A stretch of DNA of 64,000 nt, from the NCBI RefSeq assembly GCF_001659605.2, contig NC_035168.2, forward strand, positions 962,912 to 1,026,911, written 5' to 3'. Numbering within the stretch: the stretch's first letter is position 1; each line of letters opens with the position of its first letter. Below, one piece after another: positions 51,269 to 64,000 of the stretch. The position numbers and the translations under genes are program-made. This DNA is from Manihot esculenta. Lineage: Eukaryota; Streptophyta; Magnoliopsida; Malpighiales; Euphorbiaceae. The notes beneath the pieces are model-generated. The model searched no databases. It had not been told where the DNA came from and saw nothing but the letters and a program-made list of their open reading frames with translations.

Positions 51269-52469
51269 ATAACAACAGGATTAGTAACCAAATCCCAGAA
51301 TTAATTCTTCCGCAAATTAAGTCCTCCTTATAAATTTTCCATAACAGAATGTTTCATGAAAGATAAAGGTAAAAGTCAAATATATCAACATACCAATATA
51401 CTAATTTCTTGAGGCAACCAATCTTAGAAGCAAACCAGTGAACTAATCTTTACTTAGAGTTCTAAGAAAGCAACACATATTAGACAATATAATTTACACT
51501 AATCTTGTCAATTTTATGTAGACACTGATAGCACATTCTTCCAAAACTCAAGTAGTATATATACAGTAAGAATAAATACTACTGCATTCACACAAGGACA
51601 CTGAGTAAATAATTGAATGGATTTACATCATGAATTCCAAAATCCCTACATTTCCAAAATTGACAAACACTACAATAATCTTTGTCCAAAAATTATAAGA
51701 AAGCCGAAACATAAAGTACCCAAGGCCCCAACCCAAAAGGAACATAACCTAAGCCTTCATAAAGGATAAGAACCCCATCATTACAACCAGGCAAACAGAA
51801 AAAGAAAAAAAAAAAACACCAGATCAAACAGCATGAATCTGATCTCGCCTACTCAATAAAACCTATAATAAACCAGGAATAAGATAGAACAACATATAAA
51901 CTCATATTTTATCAACAACGTCCGTGGATCCAAAGCTAATAATATATTTATAAGATCGTCATTTCACAAACATTCAATTGATTACTACAAATAATAACAG
52001 CAAAACAGGACTACTACTAATACATATAAATTCCAAAACCACAAATCAAATCCGCATTGGAATTAGATTATCCAGAAAGAGAAAATTATCATTGCACATC
52101 AGATATTACTAATTCTATCACTCAGGTTGAACAAAGAAAAACCTTAGAGCTCCAGTAGGATCCTCATGAAATTCTATTAATCCTATGCCCGACAATAAAT
52201 CAAACACGCTAAAGTAATCAATATCAGAAACTAAATTAAAAAAGAAACACAAAATCAAGATCATTCATCTATTGAATAAGAAATCCCTTATAAAGCTAAA
52301 ATCCAAAGCAAAGCATTATCCAACAACGCTAGAATGATAACATTAGATATCCTCATTCATACAAAACTTCAATAATTGATAGAACTTGCTAAGGACCTTA
52401 AACAAAAACCCAGAATCTGGCGAAACATTCTATAAAAAAGAAGCACAAATATCCATTTCTTTAGTCCAG

Positions 52470-52970
52470 TCAATCAAGAGGAATCTCAACCTCACCATCA
52501 GTAATCTCCTGCTGGAGGTCTTTCGGGTCCTTCCCATCAACTGTACACCCAACAGACACGCAAGTTCCCAATATCTCCTTGACGGTCCCGCTCAAGTCCT
52601 TAGCCATTGATCTAGGCCGCATTACCTTAGCAATCTCGATCACGTCATCCAGCGAAATGTTTCCACTGTGCTTGATATTCTTCGTCTTCTTCCTGTCACG
52701 CTCAGGCTCCTTCAATGCCTTGATGACAAGAGCAGCAGCGGAAGGAACCACTGAGACCTTAGCCTGACGGTTCTGGACAGTAAGCTTGACGGTGACACGT
52801 AGACCCTTCCAATCCTTGGCCGTTTCCTTGGCAATATCTTCACCAATCTTCTTTGGAGAGAGACCAAGAGGACCAATTTTTGGAGCGAGAGATGATGCAG
52901 CTCCGACCTCACCTCCGGTGACCCGGACGAAAACGTCCACCACTTGGCTTGGATCGAACTTTGGCGGCAT
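52470..52970 (-). CDS. RPL12: Cytosolic 60S ribosomal protein uL11 (RPL12), intronless
   Basis: A 166-aa single-exon ORF with the full family sequence: [80 protein letters not shown] and [20 protein letters not shown], ending GEVEIPLD. uL11 forms the base of the ribosomal P-stalk with 28S rRNA and takes part in elongation-factor binding. The length equals that of plant RPL12. A minus-strand telo-box (AAAACCCTAA) 130-140 nt upstream is typical of translation genes. It sits next to the PIP2 gene as in Arabidopsis (recalled). Confidence 0.97.
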   Translation of the reverse strand: MPPKFDPSQVVDVFVRVTGGEVGAASSLAPKIGPLGLSPKKIGEDIAKETAKDWKGLRVTVKLTVQNRQAKVSVVPSAAALVIKALKEPERDRKKTKNIKHSGNISLDDVIEIAKVMRPRSMAKDLSGTVKEILGTCVSVGCTVDGKDPKDLQQEITDGEVEIPLD

Positions 52971-54306
52971 AGTGGTTTTTGAGATTGGGTGTTAAGGGTT
53001 TGAAAGGAAGAACACAAAGAGAGGTGTATAAACCGAAGGTGGTTATGGAGGCGCAGAAAAATGGCAGATTGAAATTTTGTTAAGATATAGATGAGAGAGT
53101 TAGGGTTTTGCAGACAGGTGGAAAATGACAAACTTGTCCTGGGGTTTTACCATGCTTTCTATCGGGCCAAATTTGGTCCATGAATTTGTTTTATTATAAG
53201 TATTTTAAATGTAATTATTACAAATTCAATTTTACGTTAAAATGAATTTAATCTATATTTAAAGTTATATCTTATTTCACAGTTCAAAAAAAAAAAGGTT
53301 ATATCTTATTTCATAAATATTTTAATTACTTTTAAAAACTATAAAATATTTTGATTTAATAATTAAAAACTATTTTTAATATAAAATTAATTTATATTAA
53401 ATGAAACTCTTTCTAGATTTAAAATTTTAATAATCATGAGCATAATTTCACTAGCATTAAATGAAAGATCAAGGTTCCATTTGAACTCTGAGCATAAGAA
53501 AAAATTTTTTATAATAAGTTAATAATATGTTTCATTACAGGCTAATATGGTTGTATATATTAAACTTAAAGTTGAGTATGAAACTCACGCTCTATTTGTG
53601 ATGCTTTTTATTTTAATATTGTTTTTAAATTGAGTGTGTGGATAAACCTGGCCATTTAAATTCTCTAATTTAAAATTTTCAGATTAATAAAATGCTTTTT
53701 TGATTTGAAAAAAAAAACATTATGTTTCATTACATGCCACTATTTATTATTAATTTTGTATTCATAATATAAAAATTTACACTTTTGATATGCTATTGCA
53801 CTTTCTTTATATAATTTTTTTATATTGTCAGTGTAAAATTCATAATAGATAGCCTGTTTAATTTTATAATTAAAACTCATATTTTCAATTGCTAATGTTC
53901 TATTTTTTAATAATTAATTATTAAATAACTGATCATTTACTCAATTTCGATGGCTAAATCAAATAATTTAAATTGAATGAAAAACAAAATTTAAGCTGAA
54001 TTATTTTTAATTCGGTGCAATTGATTGCGTTTTATTTGATTAATTAATAACTAATTACAATCATCAAAGCAGTCTTGGTAAATCAATGTGCACGGAAACC
54101 CCATTTTGTCCTCCCACATCTATGGGATATTCTATTTTCTACCGCAGTTAAAAGTTTCCTGCTTCTCTCACGGCCTCAGTCTCTTAAGCACACGCACACA
54201 CAGCTGAAACTCGAAGAGGTCCGCAACTCCTCGACCAAGCTCATTTCTCTTACTCACTGAAACCTCAGACGCCGGAGATAATCGCCCATCAATCCGGAGG
54301 AAGAAG
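52971..54306. other. Divergent spacer between RPL12 (-) and gamma-CA (+)
   Basis: A GC-richer RPL12 5' region (52971-53180), then an AT-rich middle, then a GC-richer leader (54085-54306) upstream of the gamma-CA start. No gene was seen. Confidence 0.55.
53100..53109 (-). promoter_or_regulatory. Telo-box of the RPL12 gene
   Basis: AAAACCCTAA on the minus strand about 130 nt upstream of the RPL12 ATG. Telo-boxes are well known in 5' regions of plant ribosomal-protein genes. Confidence 0.65.
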
Positions 54307-57300
54307 ATGGGGACCCTTGGCAAAGCCATATACACCGTCGGATTCTGGATTCGCGAGACCGGTCAAGCCCTTGATCGCCTCGGTTGCCGCCTCCAAGGCA
54401 ACTACTACTTCCAAGAGCAACGTAAGTTCATCGTTTCTCTAATACCTAGATCTCACCTATTTTCCCTCTATCGATTTGCTGGTTATATGATGACTTGATG
54501 TCAATTTGTATTTATGTTTCAATTTTCCCTAAAACTAGATCAGTTTTGTGAAATGTGTTATTCGTGTTATGTTCGCGTTTTTGCTTAGTCTAGATAACTG
54601 AGAATTTAGTGGAGCTTGCGCCTGTTGACTAGACAGTGTTTGTTTCAAGCCTTCTATTGTGAACGTTTAACTGACATTTTAACGTAAATGATGATGATAT
54701 TTGAAAAGATATTCATTCTTAATGACAGTGATCGTTATGATGGTATGTTAAATATGCTAGTCTATTGTTGTGAAAACTGAAACCTAAGGGAATTATTGAG
54801 GAATAGCTATCTTATGAAGTTTGATTGTTTCAAAAAATACCATATGGAACAAGGAGGATTTTTCAGTTTGGAGAACAGATGTATCTTTCGCACAATTACT
54901 TAAAAGACATGCTAGCACATTTCATCTTGGTGGAAATTTGATGAAGGATATTGTACACCTTCGGTATTGTTTAAAGTAGTTCTGAGTTCTGCTTATGCAA
55001 TTGAGTTATTTGTGTTTGTTAGTTGCATGTTCCTTAGTCCAAACTATTTCTGCTTATAATCTGTTCTAAAAGTCTATCCGAGTTCCTTAATTTGCAATTA
55101 CCTAAATCATTGGAAATGGTAGCACACAATGATACTGCTTTTCTTGGTATAATATTGTCTTATCATAACTTGCTTGGCTTCTTATTTTTGACATTGAGGA
55201 ATATAACGTAGTTTTTATTCTTATAGTTGGCATGTATCTATATACTCATTCCATTTATGTTTTAGTGTCTAGACATCGGACTCTTATGAACATATTTGAT
55301 AAAGCCCCTGCGGTTGATAAGGATGCATTTGTAGCCCCTAGTGCCTCTATCATTGGGGATGTTCAAGTTGGAAGAGGATCGTCTATTTGGTATGGATGTG
55401 TCTTGAGAGGTATTATATCATTTATTAAAACTTCTTATACCATGTATGGTGCATTTACTTATATGATGCATTTATTTATTTATTTTGTTTATTAATTGTA
55501 CATCGTTGAAGACCTCCCCTGTCCCAGGATAAAAATAAATCCTCTTTTCTGTCTGTGTACGGAAGATGTAATGGTGTCCAATCTTTCTACGAGGGGAGAA
55601 GACTGATGTCTTATATGATGTGAAGTTTTATTGTTGGAATAACAGTGCTTGTATTGTACCTTTCCCCTTAACATTAATGTGATTAGTTTTCAGTGTCTTC
55701 TCTAATATACCTCTAGTGAATTGATGGGGTTCATCATTCTTGCATGTTTTTGACAAGAAGCATATGCAAGTGGATATATAGGTTGAAATTAGGAACCTTC
55801 CACTCGGCAGATCTAACAGCCATATTTGAATAGGTTGAGTTTCTCTCTCTGTTTCATTTTTGAAGTTTGATGTGGAAGAATTTCTTGATATTTAATTCAT
55901 TGCAAAATATTAGTTACATTACCAAAATTATATACTTACCCTTTTTTTTTAATCTTTCCTATGTTGACTAATCAGTGAATTAAAACATTACTTTATTATT
56001 ATTTTTTCTTTTTTGAGAATAGTGACTGGCTATGATCTCCTTTCGTCTATATTGAGCCTTACCAAACTGTCATTGATTTTTTTTTGAAAAGTGGAAAGTC
56101 TAGGAAATGGATTAACCTGGGTGATCTAAATGAGTTGCCTTCCTTTGAATCAATTTTCATGCCTAATATTACAGAGAAATGAGTTAGGTTATGGTGATAA
56201 TAGTTATATAATGACAAATGAAATGGGCCCAATTGGTGGGCCCAAATATTTTGCCATAGATTGACTTCTTAGTTCAAACAGGTTTTTCTTTCTCCTCCCC
56301 TTTCTTCATTTTTCCTTTTCCCACTTCTGCCAGCTGCATCTATTCAAAACTTCAAATATGCTGTATTTTCTCTTCATGATTTGACTAGCTAGTGGTTATT
56401 TGAAGATGATGAACGTCTGAACAATTTATAGAAGAGTCCAAATCATCATTGCATTAGTTCATATGACTATCTTCTGAATATTTAGTCCCATATTTTAGAG
56501 CGCCCTAGCTGAAGGTAAAGGTTGCAACCCTCTAATTGCCTGCGCATTGCGAGATACAACTTACAAGTTTGTTCGTAAGTTCTATATGTTCGAGTGTATG
56601 TGAATTCCAGAAAATTCTTTGTTTCTGGTATCTTTTTTTTTGTTTCATTTATATAATGTTGCACAATTTGCTTTGTGGATAGGGGATGTGAACAGAATTA
56701 GTGTTGGAGCTGGAACTAACATACAAGATAATTCCCTCGTGCATGTGGCAAAATCTAATCTAAGTGGGAAGGTGCTACCAACTATAATTGGGGACAATGT
56801 TACTGTAGGTAAGTCATATGGTGGAGGCCATATAGTCAATTATTAACCAACCTGACGCATGCTTAGACTCTTTCTGATCTAAAATTTGAAATGGGCAGGT
56901 CATAGTGCTGTTTTACATGGATGTACTGTTGAGGATGAAGCTTTTGTTGGTATGGGAGCAACACTTCTTGATGGTGTTGTTGTCGAGAAACACGGCATGG
57001 TTGCTGCTGGAGCCCTTGTGAGACAGAACACTAGGATTCCTGCTGGAGAGGTATGACTTCAACTCTCTCACTTGGTGTCTTTGCAGGAGGATGTCCATTT
57101 ATTTTTTCTATGGTTATATTCTTGTCAGTTGGTCAGCAGACGATTCAAAACTAGTCTCCAACAGGATGCATCAACATATTTGTTGAGGATGCTTTTAGGC
57201 TTTAAGCCTTTAACATAAATGAAATATTTAAGTACCCTTAATGTATATCAGAAATTGTTTAATTTTGAAGTTTTAGGTGAAAATGTATTGAACATTAATC

Positions 57301-58190
57301 AAAAAAGCAGGTTGGGAAATGCCTTACACGTACTCTGCTCATATGACAATTTAATGGATGTTGTTATTGTTTATGAACAAAGTACATGGATTAGTAGCTT
57401 AAATATGCCAATGAATGACGAATAATTGGATTGGTATGTTCAACGATGGTGGCCCAACAAGTTTTCTGATAGTTGGGTGCAAATTAAAATGGTAATGGAA
57501 TAGCTATTGCCTCTTTATGATTCTGAACCACCTTTTACTCGAGTTGCCTATTCCTGGAGTCGAAAAAGTTCTAAAAAGATGATTTGTCATGCCACTTTTC
57601 TTCTTCTTGTTTGCTTCCTTTCTTTATCTTCTTTGTCTCTTCTATAATTTAAGTGATTAGATCTAGGGTTATGTGTCGAAGCAGTAAGTTTGACTATTAG
57701 TATTCATTTCCAATAAAAAGAAAGTAGAAAGAGCTCCTTGTTTTCGTCCCTTAATCGAATGTCCTCTAAAGTTTTCCTAGTTGACATATGTTGAATAGAC
57801 TGTTTCTCCTTACTCAGTAATATTGCTTCTTGGATTTTTTTTTATTTTAATTAAAGTAAATCTTTAAGACAATCTTAAATTCCAAGATTAATTTGTTAGT
57901 AATATATGCAGGTGTGGGGAGGCAATCCAGCAAAGTTTTTGAGAAAGCTAACTGATGAAGAGATTGCCTTTATTTCGGAGTCAGCCACCAATTATTCCAA
58001 TCTTGCACAGGTTCATGCTGCTGAGAATGCAAAGCCTTTTGATGAGATTGAGTTTGAGAAGGTACTCCGCAAGAAATTTGCTCGTCGGGATGAGGAGTAT
58101 GATTCAATGCTGGGTGTTGTTCGGGAAACTCCTCCTGAACTTGTACTTCCAGATAATGTCCTACCAGATAAAGAACCTAAAGCAAAATGA
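54307..58190 (+). CDS. Mitochondrial gamma carbonic anhydrase, complex I subunit, 5 exons
   Basis: Coding exons 54307-54421, 55266-55409, 56683-56808, 56899-57050 and 57912-58190 give 271 aa in phase. The N-terminus MGTLGKAIYTVGFWIRETGQ and LDRLGCRLQGNYYFQEQLSR matches plant gamma-CA1/2. The left-handed beta-helix (LbetaH) core has VDKDAFVAPSASIIGDVQVG, GRGSSIWYGCVLRGDVNRIS, DNSLVHVAK, GHSAVLHGCTVEDEAFVGMG and NPAKFLRKLTDEE. His in LVHVAK and both His in GHSAVLHGC fit the three zinc ligands kept in gamma-CA1/2/3 (lost in the CA-like subunits), and Arg in VNRIS is in place. The protein is part of the matrix-exposed domain of plant mitochondrial complex I, needed for its assembly; carbonic anhydrase activity in plants is still debated. 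Confidence 0.95.
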
Positions 58191-60270
58191 GCTTTTTCAT
58201 GGGATACTGTTTAAATTCAAATCTTCATATTTGACTTTGGAGGAATATTTGTTGCTTTGTGCAAATACATTCAGAAGGGTTCACCTTCTTTCCAAATAAT
58301 ACCAGACTTGTTTAGGGTAGAATTATGGCGGCTTAAAAGCTTTGGGCTCTGCTCTACTTGTGGCTGTTTAGGTGTTCTATTTGCTTCCATGGGAGAACTA
58401 ATGCCACAAAGCCGAATGTATTTTGATGTTTTTGTCTTCCTAAGAAATTCAGTTTCAATATTTTCTTGCTGATCCATGCTCCTGACATTGAATTATTTGA
58501 GGGATGGTGCAACTAATTAGTTCTGGTGGCAGTCAAAGTAACTATTTCAGGTATTCGTATGTGAATATGTATGGCTGGAGGGCGACGGTGTTGCTGCAGA
58601 TTTGTGGTTGATTCTGCCACTACACATCACCTGATCAATTGTTGAAACTTTAAATACGCAATGCATGTGTTGATGGTCTCCTATCAAAGAAATGGATTTT
58701 TTTTTTTTTTGCCAAAAAAGAAATGGAAGTTGAATCAGGAGAGAATTGGTGTGTGGTTGTTCTGCTATTTATAGTGGCATGGTACCAAAGAGAACATTGG
58801 TGCTACGCACCATGAGGCATGAGCTCATGGCGTTTCGCAGCTTTATGGATCGATGGTAATTTTTTCTTTTTTTTTGGGTTTGTCAAAAAACGATCTGTAT
58901 AGCTAATCTTGAACTAGTTTGGAATTACAACTTTCGTGATTTTTTGCTAAAAGGTTAATGAAGTAAAATGTTAGGATTAGACATCACAAAATTCCAAGTC
59001 CCCTTTGTTTTTAATACCCAAATAATGAGAGGAATAAGAGTTGCTTTTAAATACCAGCAAGAGAAACATTAGAGAAATAGTCAAATTTAGACGATTAATT
59101 CCCAGTAAATAATGTTTCATATGGTTGTGAGGTTTCATTTCTTCTGAAAATAACCGTAGTTGTGCAAGTCTTCTTGAATTCATCCAGTCGTTTAGTTACA
59201 TTAGATGGCAAAGAAGATGAGGTATCTAAACATTCAGCAAATATTTTGCCAGCTCCAATTCGTTTCCATCAAGTTGTATGATGAGCAATTATATCAGTAA
59301 GATTTTCATCAAGATGTATCTTCCACATTATCTAGTTGCTGTGAGCGACTTGGCTTATTGCATTTTTCCATCTTCAATTGCATTGCCAATCTGGAAGTCT
59401 TATCAGTGGAATGAAAGATTGCTCTTTTGGTGGATGGATGATGGATCTCATCCTGACAAAGGATAAAACAGAAACACCTTAAAGGGGTTAGTGGATCATG
59501 TTAAATCAAATATCAATAGCTCTCCTTGAAACGTTCATCAATTCCTTTGGATTACGGTCTTAGCATCTCAGGTGAAGGTGTTCAAGAACTTCATATTCAT
59601 TGAAGATTTGATTCATCTAAGGGCAACTCTCTAAAAGTTTGTGCTCCCAATCTTGATTCTTTCACATGGTTATGGGTAGTATTGCTCTTGGAAGTTGATG
59701 AATCTTTTACTTGCTAAACTGTTTCTTGTAATGATGGCCTCATAACTAAGGTTTTAAAATTGGAATTATGTGCATTTTATCATTTAACTTCTGATAATAA
59801 TATGCATTTTATTGGGTTGTGAAAAAGAATGAAAAAATATTTTAATATATTTTTTAAAATTGAAAAATCAAAATTTTTTCAAGAATTGGAGAGCTCATGT
59901 TGGAGATAGGAGCATGGGCTAATAGGCACAGTGAGTAAAATATCCTAGAGAGCTCATGTTGGCTAATCTCAATGCTTACCATTTCTTCAAGAATTGGAGA
60001 AGGTTGAATTGTGATAAAGGATCTTTCAATTTGCGAAATGAGTTGGAGTTGGAGTTGCCGGCCAAAATAATTCAAGAAGGGGATAATTTCAAGAAAAATT
60101 GGGCAGCAATTTTTGTGATAAAAAACTGGTATTATTATAAAATTCTTAATAATCGAATAATTAGGTAAATGAGATGAGAAATGAAGAAAGAAGTTTAAAC
60201 GTGAAATCCACTAGATTTCCTAGTTTGCACATGCAAAAGATGTCTTATTTTTAGCCACTATGGATAATTT

Positions 60271-60291
60271 AATAATAATAATAATAATAAT
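60271..60291. repeat. (AAT)7 microsatellite
   Basis: An uninterrupted AAT trinucleotide run. Confidence 0.85.
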
Positions 60292-60945
60292 GATTCCATG
60301 TATTATGAATCCTCACTCTATTGTCAACTTTGCAGACTTGTAAATAAATGATTACATTATTTGTAATCCCATTTGCTAAAAAATGATATCTGATTCAACG
60401 ATGAATTAGGAGAGAATGGATCTGTAAGTGTTTTACAGATTTTTTTAATATAATTTTGATTTTAAAAAAAATACACAGCATACCTAACTAATAAGTTAAA
60501 AAGGATAAAACTTTTGCCTTAGAATTAGGTGTGATAAGGATTGCATTTTTTAATATTTTTTTTGTAGCTATGTCAATTGTAGAGTAATTAAAAAAGGGTT
60601 AACAAGATCACCATTATTACCCTACATCATTAATTTACTTCAACCATTGCTTTTGAAAAATAATTTAAAAGCCAAGTTCCGGCTTCATTTTCTTTTCCTT
60701 TCTTAAAAAACAAAAAAGTATAAAGACTAATGTGAAGTAACGTTTTATTAGACAGATTTATAATTTAATTTTTAAATATTATTATTATTAATAAATTAAT
60801 TTTTTATATTTTTAAAATCAATTAAAATATTTATATATTTTTTATCTATTAACAAAATAGTATTTTCATCTTTTTTTTAATTAAAAGTAAACATTCTTCA
60901 AATAAAACCTCTTATTTAATCTTTAGATATTACTATTATTAACAA

Positions 60946-61312
60946 GTCAGTCCCTATATTTTTAAAAATTTATTAAAATATTTTTATTTTTTCTCATATC
61001 TATTAAAATATTTTTATCATTTCTTTTCATCAACGAAATGACGACGAAAAGAAAAAAAGAAAATGAATAAGAAGAATCTCCTATTCCTTCTAAAAACAAG
61101 AAAAATAAAAATAAAAATAAAAAAAGAAGGAAAGAAGAAAAAGAGGAGGAGAAGGAATAAGTGAATAAAAAAAGAAAGGAGAAAAAAAAAGAGAGCAATT
61201 TAATTTTTCGCTATATTTTTAATGATAAAAATAAAAAAAATAATTATTTTATTAATAAAAATAAAAAATAATAACGTTTTAATAGATTTCTAAAAATATC
61301 AAAACTAAATAA
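60946..61312. mobile_element. MITE-like element with ~45-bp inverted repeats
   Basis: The left end (GTCAGTCCCTATATTTTTAA and ATTTATTAAAATATTTTTAT) is matched inversely by the right end (AATAACGTTTTAATAGATTT and CTAAAAATATCAAAACTAAA). The interior is purine-rich (GAAAAAGAGGAGGAGAAGGA) and non-coding. A same-sense copy of the left-end words lies at about 60790-60840, so nesting is possible. No target-site duplication was confirmed. Confidence 0.45.
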
Positions 61313-64000
61313 TTGAACTCATCTGGTTAACATATCATCTAACTACTCCCAGTAAAAAATTAATTATTTGACTCACTTTTACAGCTAACTTTTAATGTGG
61401 CTAATCAAATCTTTTAATTCCTTTAGTTTTCAACTTTAAAATTTCAAACTTCTGCATATATGTATATAATTATTCATTGAATTGGTAACTGTAACGAATC
61501 CTTGAAATTAGAAACTCCAATTTTACTTTTTCAATAAAATTTTTAATTTCACTTCTTTCAATAAAATTTTATCTATATAAATATTGAAGATAAAGTTCAC
61601 AATATTAAATACAAAATAATCGGAAAATGTTATAAATTAGCTCAATTTACCTACTTCATTTTTTTTTAATTTAAATACCTTAACTTATTAGATTTTTCTT
61701 ATATTTTAAATCTTTTTAAAAAAATTTATAATTTATTAAACTCAGTTTTTTTTAGATTTAAAGAATTTAAAATTTATTTTTATTTATTTGAATACTCTAA
61801 CATAAACATAATTATAACTTTTTAATAAAAACTATTATATAAAATTTTAATAAATAAATAATTTTTTTGTAAATATTATAAAAAGAAAAAAAGTACTTAA
61901 AGTTAAAATTTTAAAAATTAAAAATAATTTTTTTATCGAATAAAAATATAAAAATAAAGTAATTACTGCCAAAATGGTATTTGAAGTTTCAATTTTCTCT
62001 ATATTAAAAACGCTAGAGTAAAATGTCTCTTTATTTTATAAAATTAAATTATTTAATAATTTATAAAAAAATTATTTAATAATTTATAAAAAAATTATTA
62101 ATTAAATTTTTTACTTTTAATCATAAAAATTAAATAATATGAACACTTAAATTTACGCATACTAAAAAATTATAGAATTAAATAATATAAATACTTTAAT
62201 AGATTTTTTGATAAAATAATTAAAGAATTTAATTTTATAAAATAAAAAATATTTTAATTGTGTAAATTGTAAATAGGAAGTAATAATTTTTTTAAAAAAA
62301 TTTAATAATAAATTTTCTTATTTTTCAAAAAAAAAAATTTCTTAAAAAAATTATTTAAATACTCTTAAATAATTTAAAAATTTTAAGGGGATTATATCGC
62401 CATGACCCAAGCGCGGCTCTGTCTCTACTTGGTAAATAGGTAAGTGTTGAATTATATATCATTTGTTAAAAATGAATAAATAAGTAAATGTAATTTAGAG
62501 ATAATTTAATTAATTTTTTTAATTATATTTATGAAATTTTGAGTTTTAATTTCTCTATCTCTTTATTAAATGTACTCATATTTGCGGCAAAAATAAATAA
62601 TATTGTCTATTAGTCATTATATAATTTGAGATATAAATAAATCAAATTATTTGTGAACTACTCGAGATTTGATTCGATAAAAATTTGATCAAACTCGACT
62701 CAATTTCTAAATAAACCAAACTCAAATTTAATTTTTAGACTTATTTAGTAAATGAGTTAAATTTGAGCTCTATAGTATTCGGCTCATCAAGTCTCGTAAA
62801 CTCGGCTCATTTCTGAATTCACGAGGGGGCTCGCGAATAAATTTATGAACAGTCTCATTAAGTAAATTGAAATTATTATAATAAGAGAAATAAACTTAAA
62901 TATGTATATACTTTCATAAGTCAAATCTAAATTTTTTAAAATTCAACTCTATATAATTTAGTTATACTATTAAATTTATATATATTTGAATTATTAAAAT
63001 TTAAAAACTCCATCTTTATAAGTTTATGAACTAATTTGTAAATATATTTATTTAATTACAATTATTTTAATTTTAAATTTATTAATTTTAAACTAAAACT
63101 CATTACACATGTAAATAAATTAAATTGCTAATAAATTATTCAAAATTAAACTCGATAAAAGCTCTATTCGTCTAAACTCGTTTGCTAAACGAGTTAAGGT
63201 TGAACTTCTTAACATTTCATTTGCTAAATGAGTTAAAGGTTGAACCTTTTAAATTCGGTTCGAATTTGAAATGAGTGAATTCAGTTCGAACTCAAAAATT
63301 TTTTAACTAATCAAGTTTAAATTTTTCAAAATTTTGCTCGGTTCATTTATATTCTATGTACAATCTATTAATTATAAAAAATTATTATATAATTTTTATA
63401 ATATAAAAATTTATTAATTAATTTTTAATTTTAAAAAATATATTAAAATATTTTTAAAATTTTAAAAAGATTATTAATTAATTTTTTTATTAATTTTAAC
63501 CGGTAAAAAATATAAAATATTTTAATATGAAATTATTAATTAATAAAATTTTAAAAAATTTTAAAAATTAATTAATAATTTTTTAAAATTTTAAAAATTA
63601 AATAATAAAATATTTAGTAGTTAAAATTAAAACACTGATTAACTGATAAAATATTTTTTAAAATTAAAAAAATTAATTAATTTTTTTTAATATTATAAAA
63701 ATAAATAATAATTTTTTTTAATTATATCCTTTTTTTATGTTTTTTTAAATAATACATAAATAATATATACACAGCACGTGATGCTCATGCTTTACAAAAA
63801 CAAGAAAAACAAAATTTAAAAGGATGTTTAATTAACTTTCGTGTTTCACGGGGCTATGGCAGTGGCGGAGTTAACATGAATGTCTCAATTTGACTTTATT
63901 TATTAATATTTTGAAAATTCTTATTGTGGAGTATATAACTTTTAAATTTAAAATTTGTGTAATTTACGTGAAGAGCATCTGAATATATTTGAGAATCTTA

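Larger units (their letters stand above)
49225..52469. other. Intergenic / long 3' flank of RPL12 with several repeats
   Basis: The part at 49500-50470 is AT-rich with two-copy tandem repeats. 50484-50793 holds a degenerate array, and 50800-52460 is less AT-rich, A/C-rich on the plus strand, and without ORFs, possibly the downstream flank or an old inserted sequence. No gene was recognised. Confidence 0.5.
58191..64000. other. 3' flank of gamma-CA and AT-rich repeat-rich DNA
   Basis: 58191-58700 is a likely 3' UTR and flank. 59160-59700 is a less AT-rich island with scattered coding-like words (for example CAPNLDSFTWLW) but stops and frame breaks. 59880-60010 has twofold repeats of TTCAAGAATTGGAGA and GAGAGCTCATGTTGG. 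60271-60291 is an AAT run. 60946-61312 is an inverted-repeat element. 62040-62095 has a short tandem repeat, and 62640-63350 has ACTCG/CTCGG-rich dispersed-repeat words. No intact gene was found. Confidence 0.5.

Noticed and set aside
59956..60168. 70-aa plus-strand ORF
   Set aside because: Start and end lie in repeat words, composition is ambiguous and no family was recognised.
60962..61198. 78-aa minus-strand Phe/Ser-rich ORF
   Set aside because: It is translation of the polypurine core of a MITE-like element, not a protein.
62389..63880. GC-rich patches at 62390 and 63850 as ends of one ~1.5-kb element
   Set aside because: GCGCGGCTCTG and GTGGCGGAG look loosely inverse but do not align well enough to claim terminal repeats.

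Overview
This is a nuclear segment from a eudicot plant: AT-rich intergenic DNA, multi-exon genes with GT-AG (and some GC-AG) introns, and plant-specific families (fasciclin-like AGP, PIP aquaporin, CRINKLY4-related kinase, MIR160). Protein wording and gene order fit a rosid, perhaps Malpighiales (Euphorbiaceae-like); that placement is an impression, not a test. Exon models were built by hand from splice signals, reading phase and recalled family sequence.

Layout. 1-5.3 kb: the last two exons of a P58IPK/DNAJC3-like TPR-J co-chaperone (+), then a fasciclin-like arabinogalactan protein (-), then a shared promoter. 5.4-17.2 kb: a WDR20/DMWD-type WD40 gene (+, 11 exons) convergent with a RING-CH membrane E3 ligase (-, 8 exons). 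17.2-23.7 kb: an AT-rich gene desert. 24-31 kb: a plant-specific membrane-anchored methyltransferase-like protein (+) preceded by a candidate conserved-peptide uORF, then a LOG2/LUL-type RING E3 ligase (-). 34-41 kb: a cytoplasmic receptor-like kinase (+), a MIR160 hairpin (-) and a CRINKLY4-related receptor pseudokinase (-). 45-53 kb: a PIP2 aquaporin (-), a small unknown gene and a decayed relative of it (-), and cytosolic ribosomal protein uL11/RPL12 (-). 54-58 kb: a mitochondrial gamma carbonic anhydrase of complex I (+). 58-64 kb: repeat-rich AT DNA without a convincing gene.

The genes do not form a pathway, but their order matters. From memory, the Arabidopsis runs At5g03160-At5g03200 (P58IPK, FLA11, RING, CPuORF47 locus, LUL1), At3g53390-At3g53430 (WD40, CPuORF46/47-type gene, LUL2, PIP2A, RPL12B), At2g37160-37190, At5g60490-60670 and MIR160A-CCR2 (At2g39175/At2g39180) each hold a subset of this order. 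The window looks like a less fractionated version of an ancestral block that Arabidopsis has scattered over several duplicated segments.

Most notable points: the MIR160-CCR pairing, the uORF before the methyltransferase-like gene, three GC-AG introns among about 32 introns, a receptor kinase with HRN in place of HRD, a small unknown gene pair near 48-49 kb, and several inverted-repeat elements.
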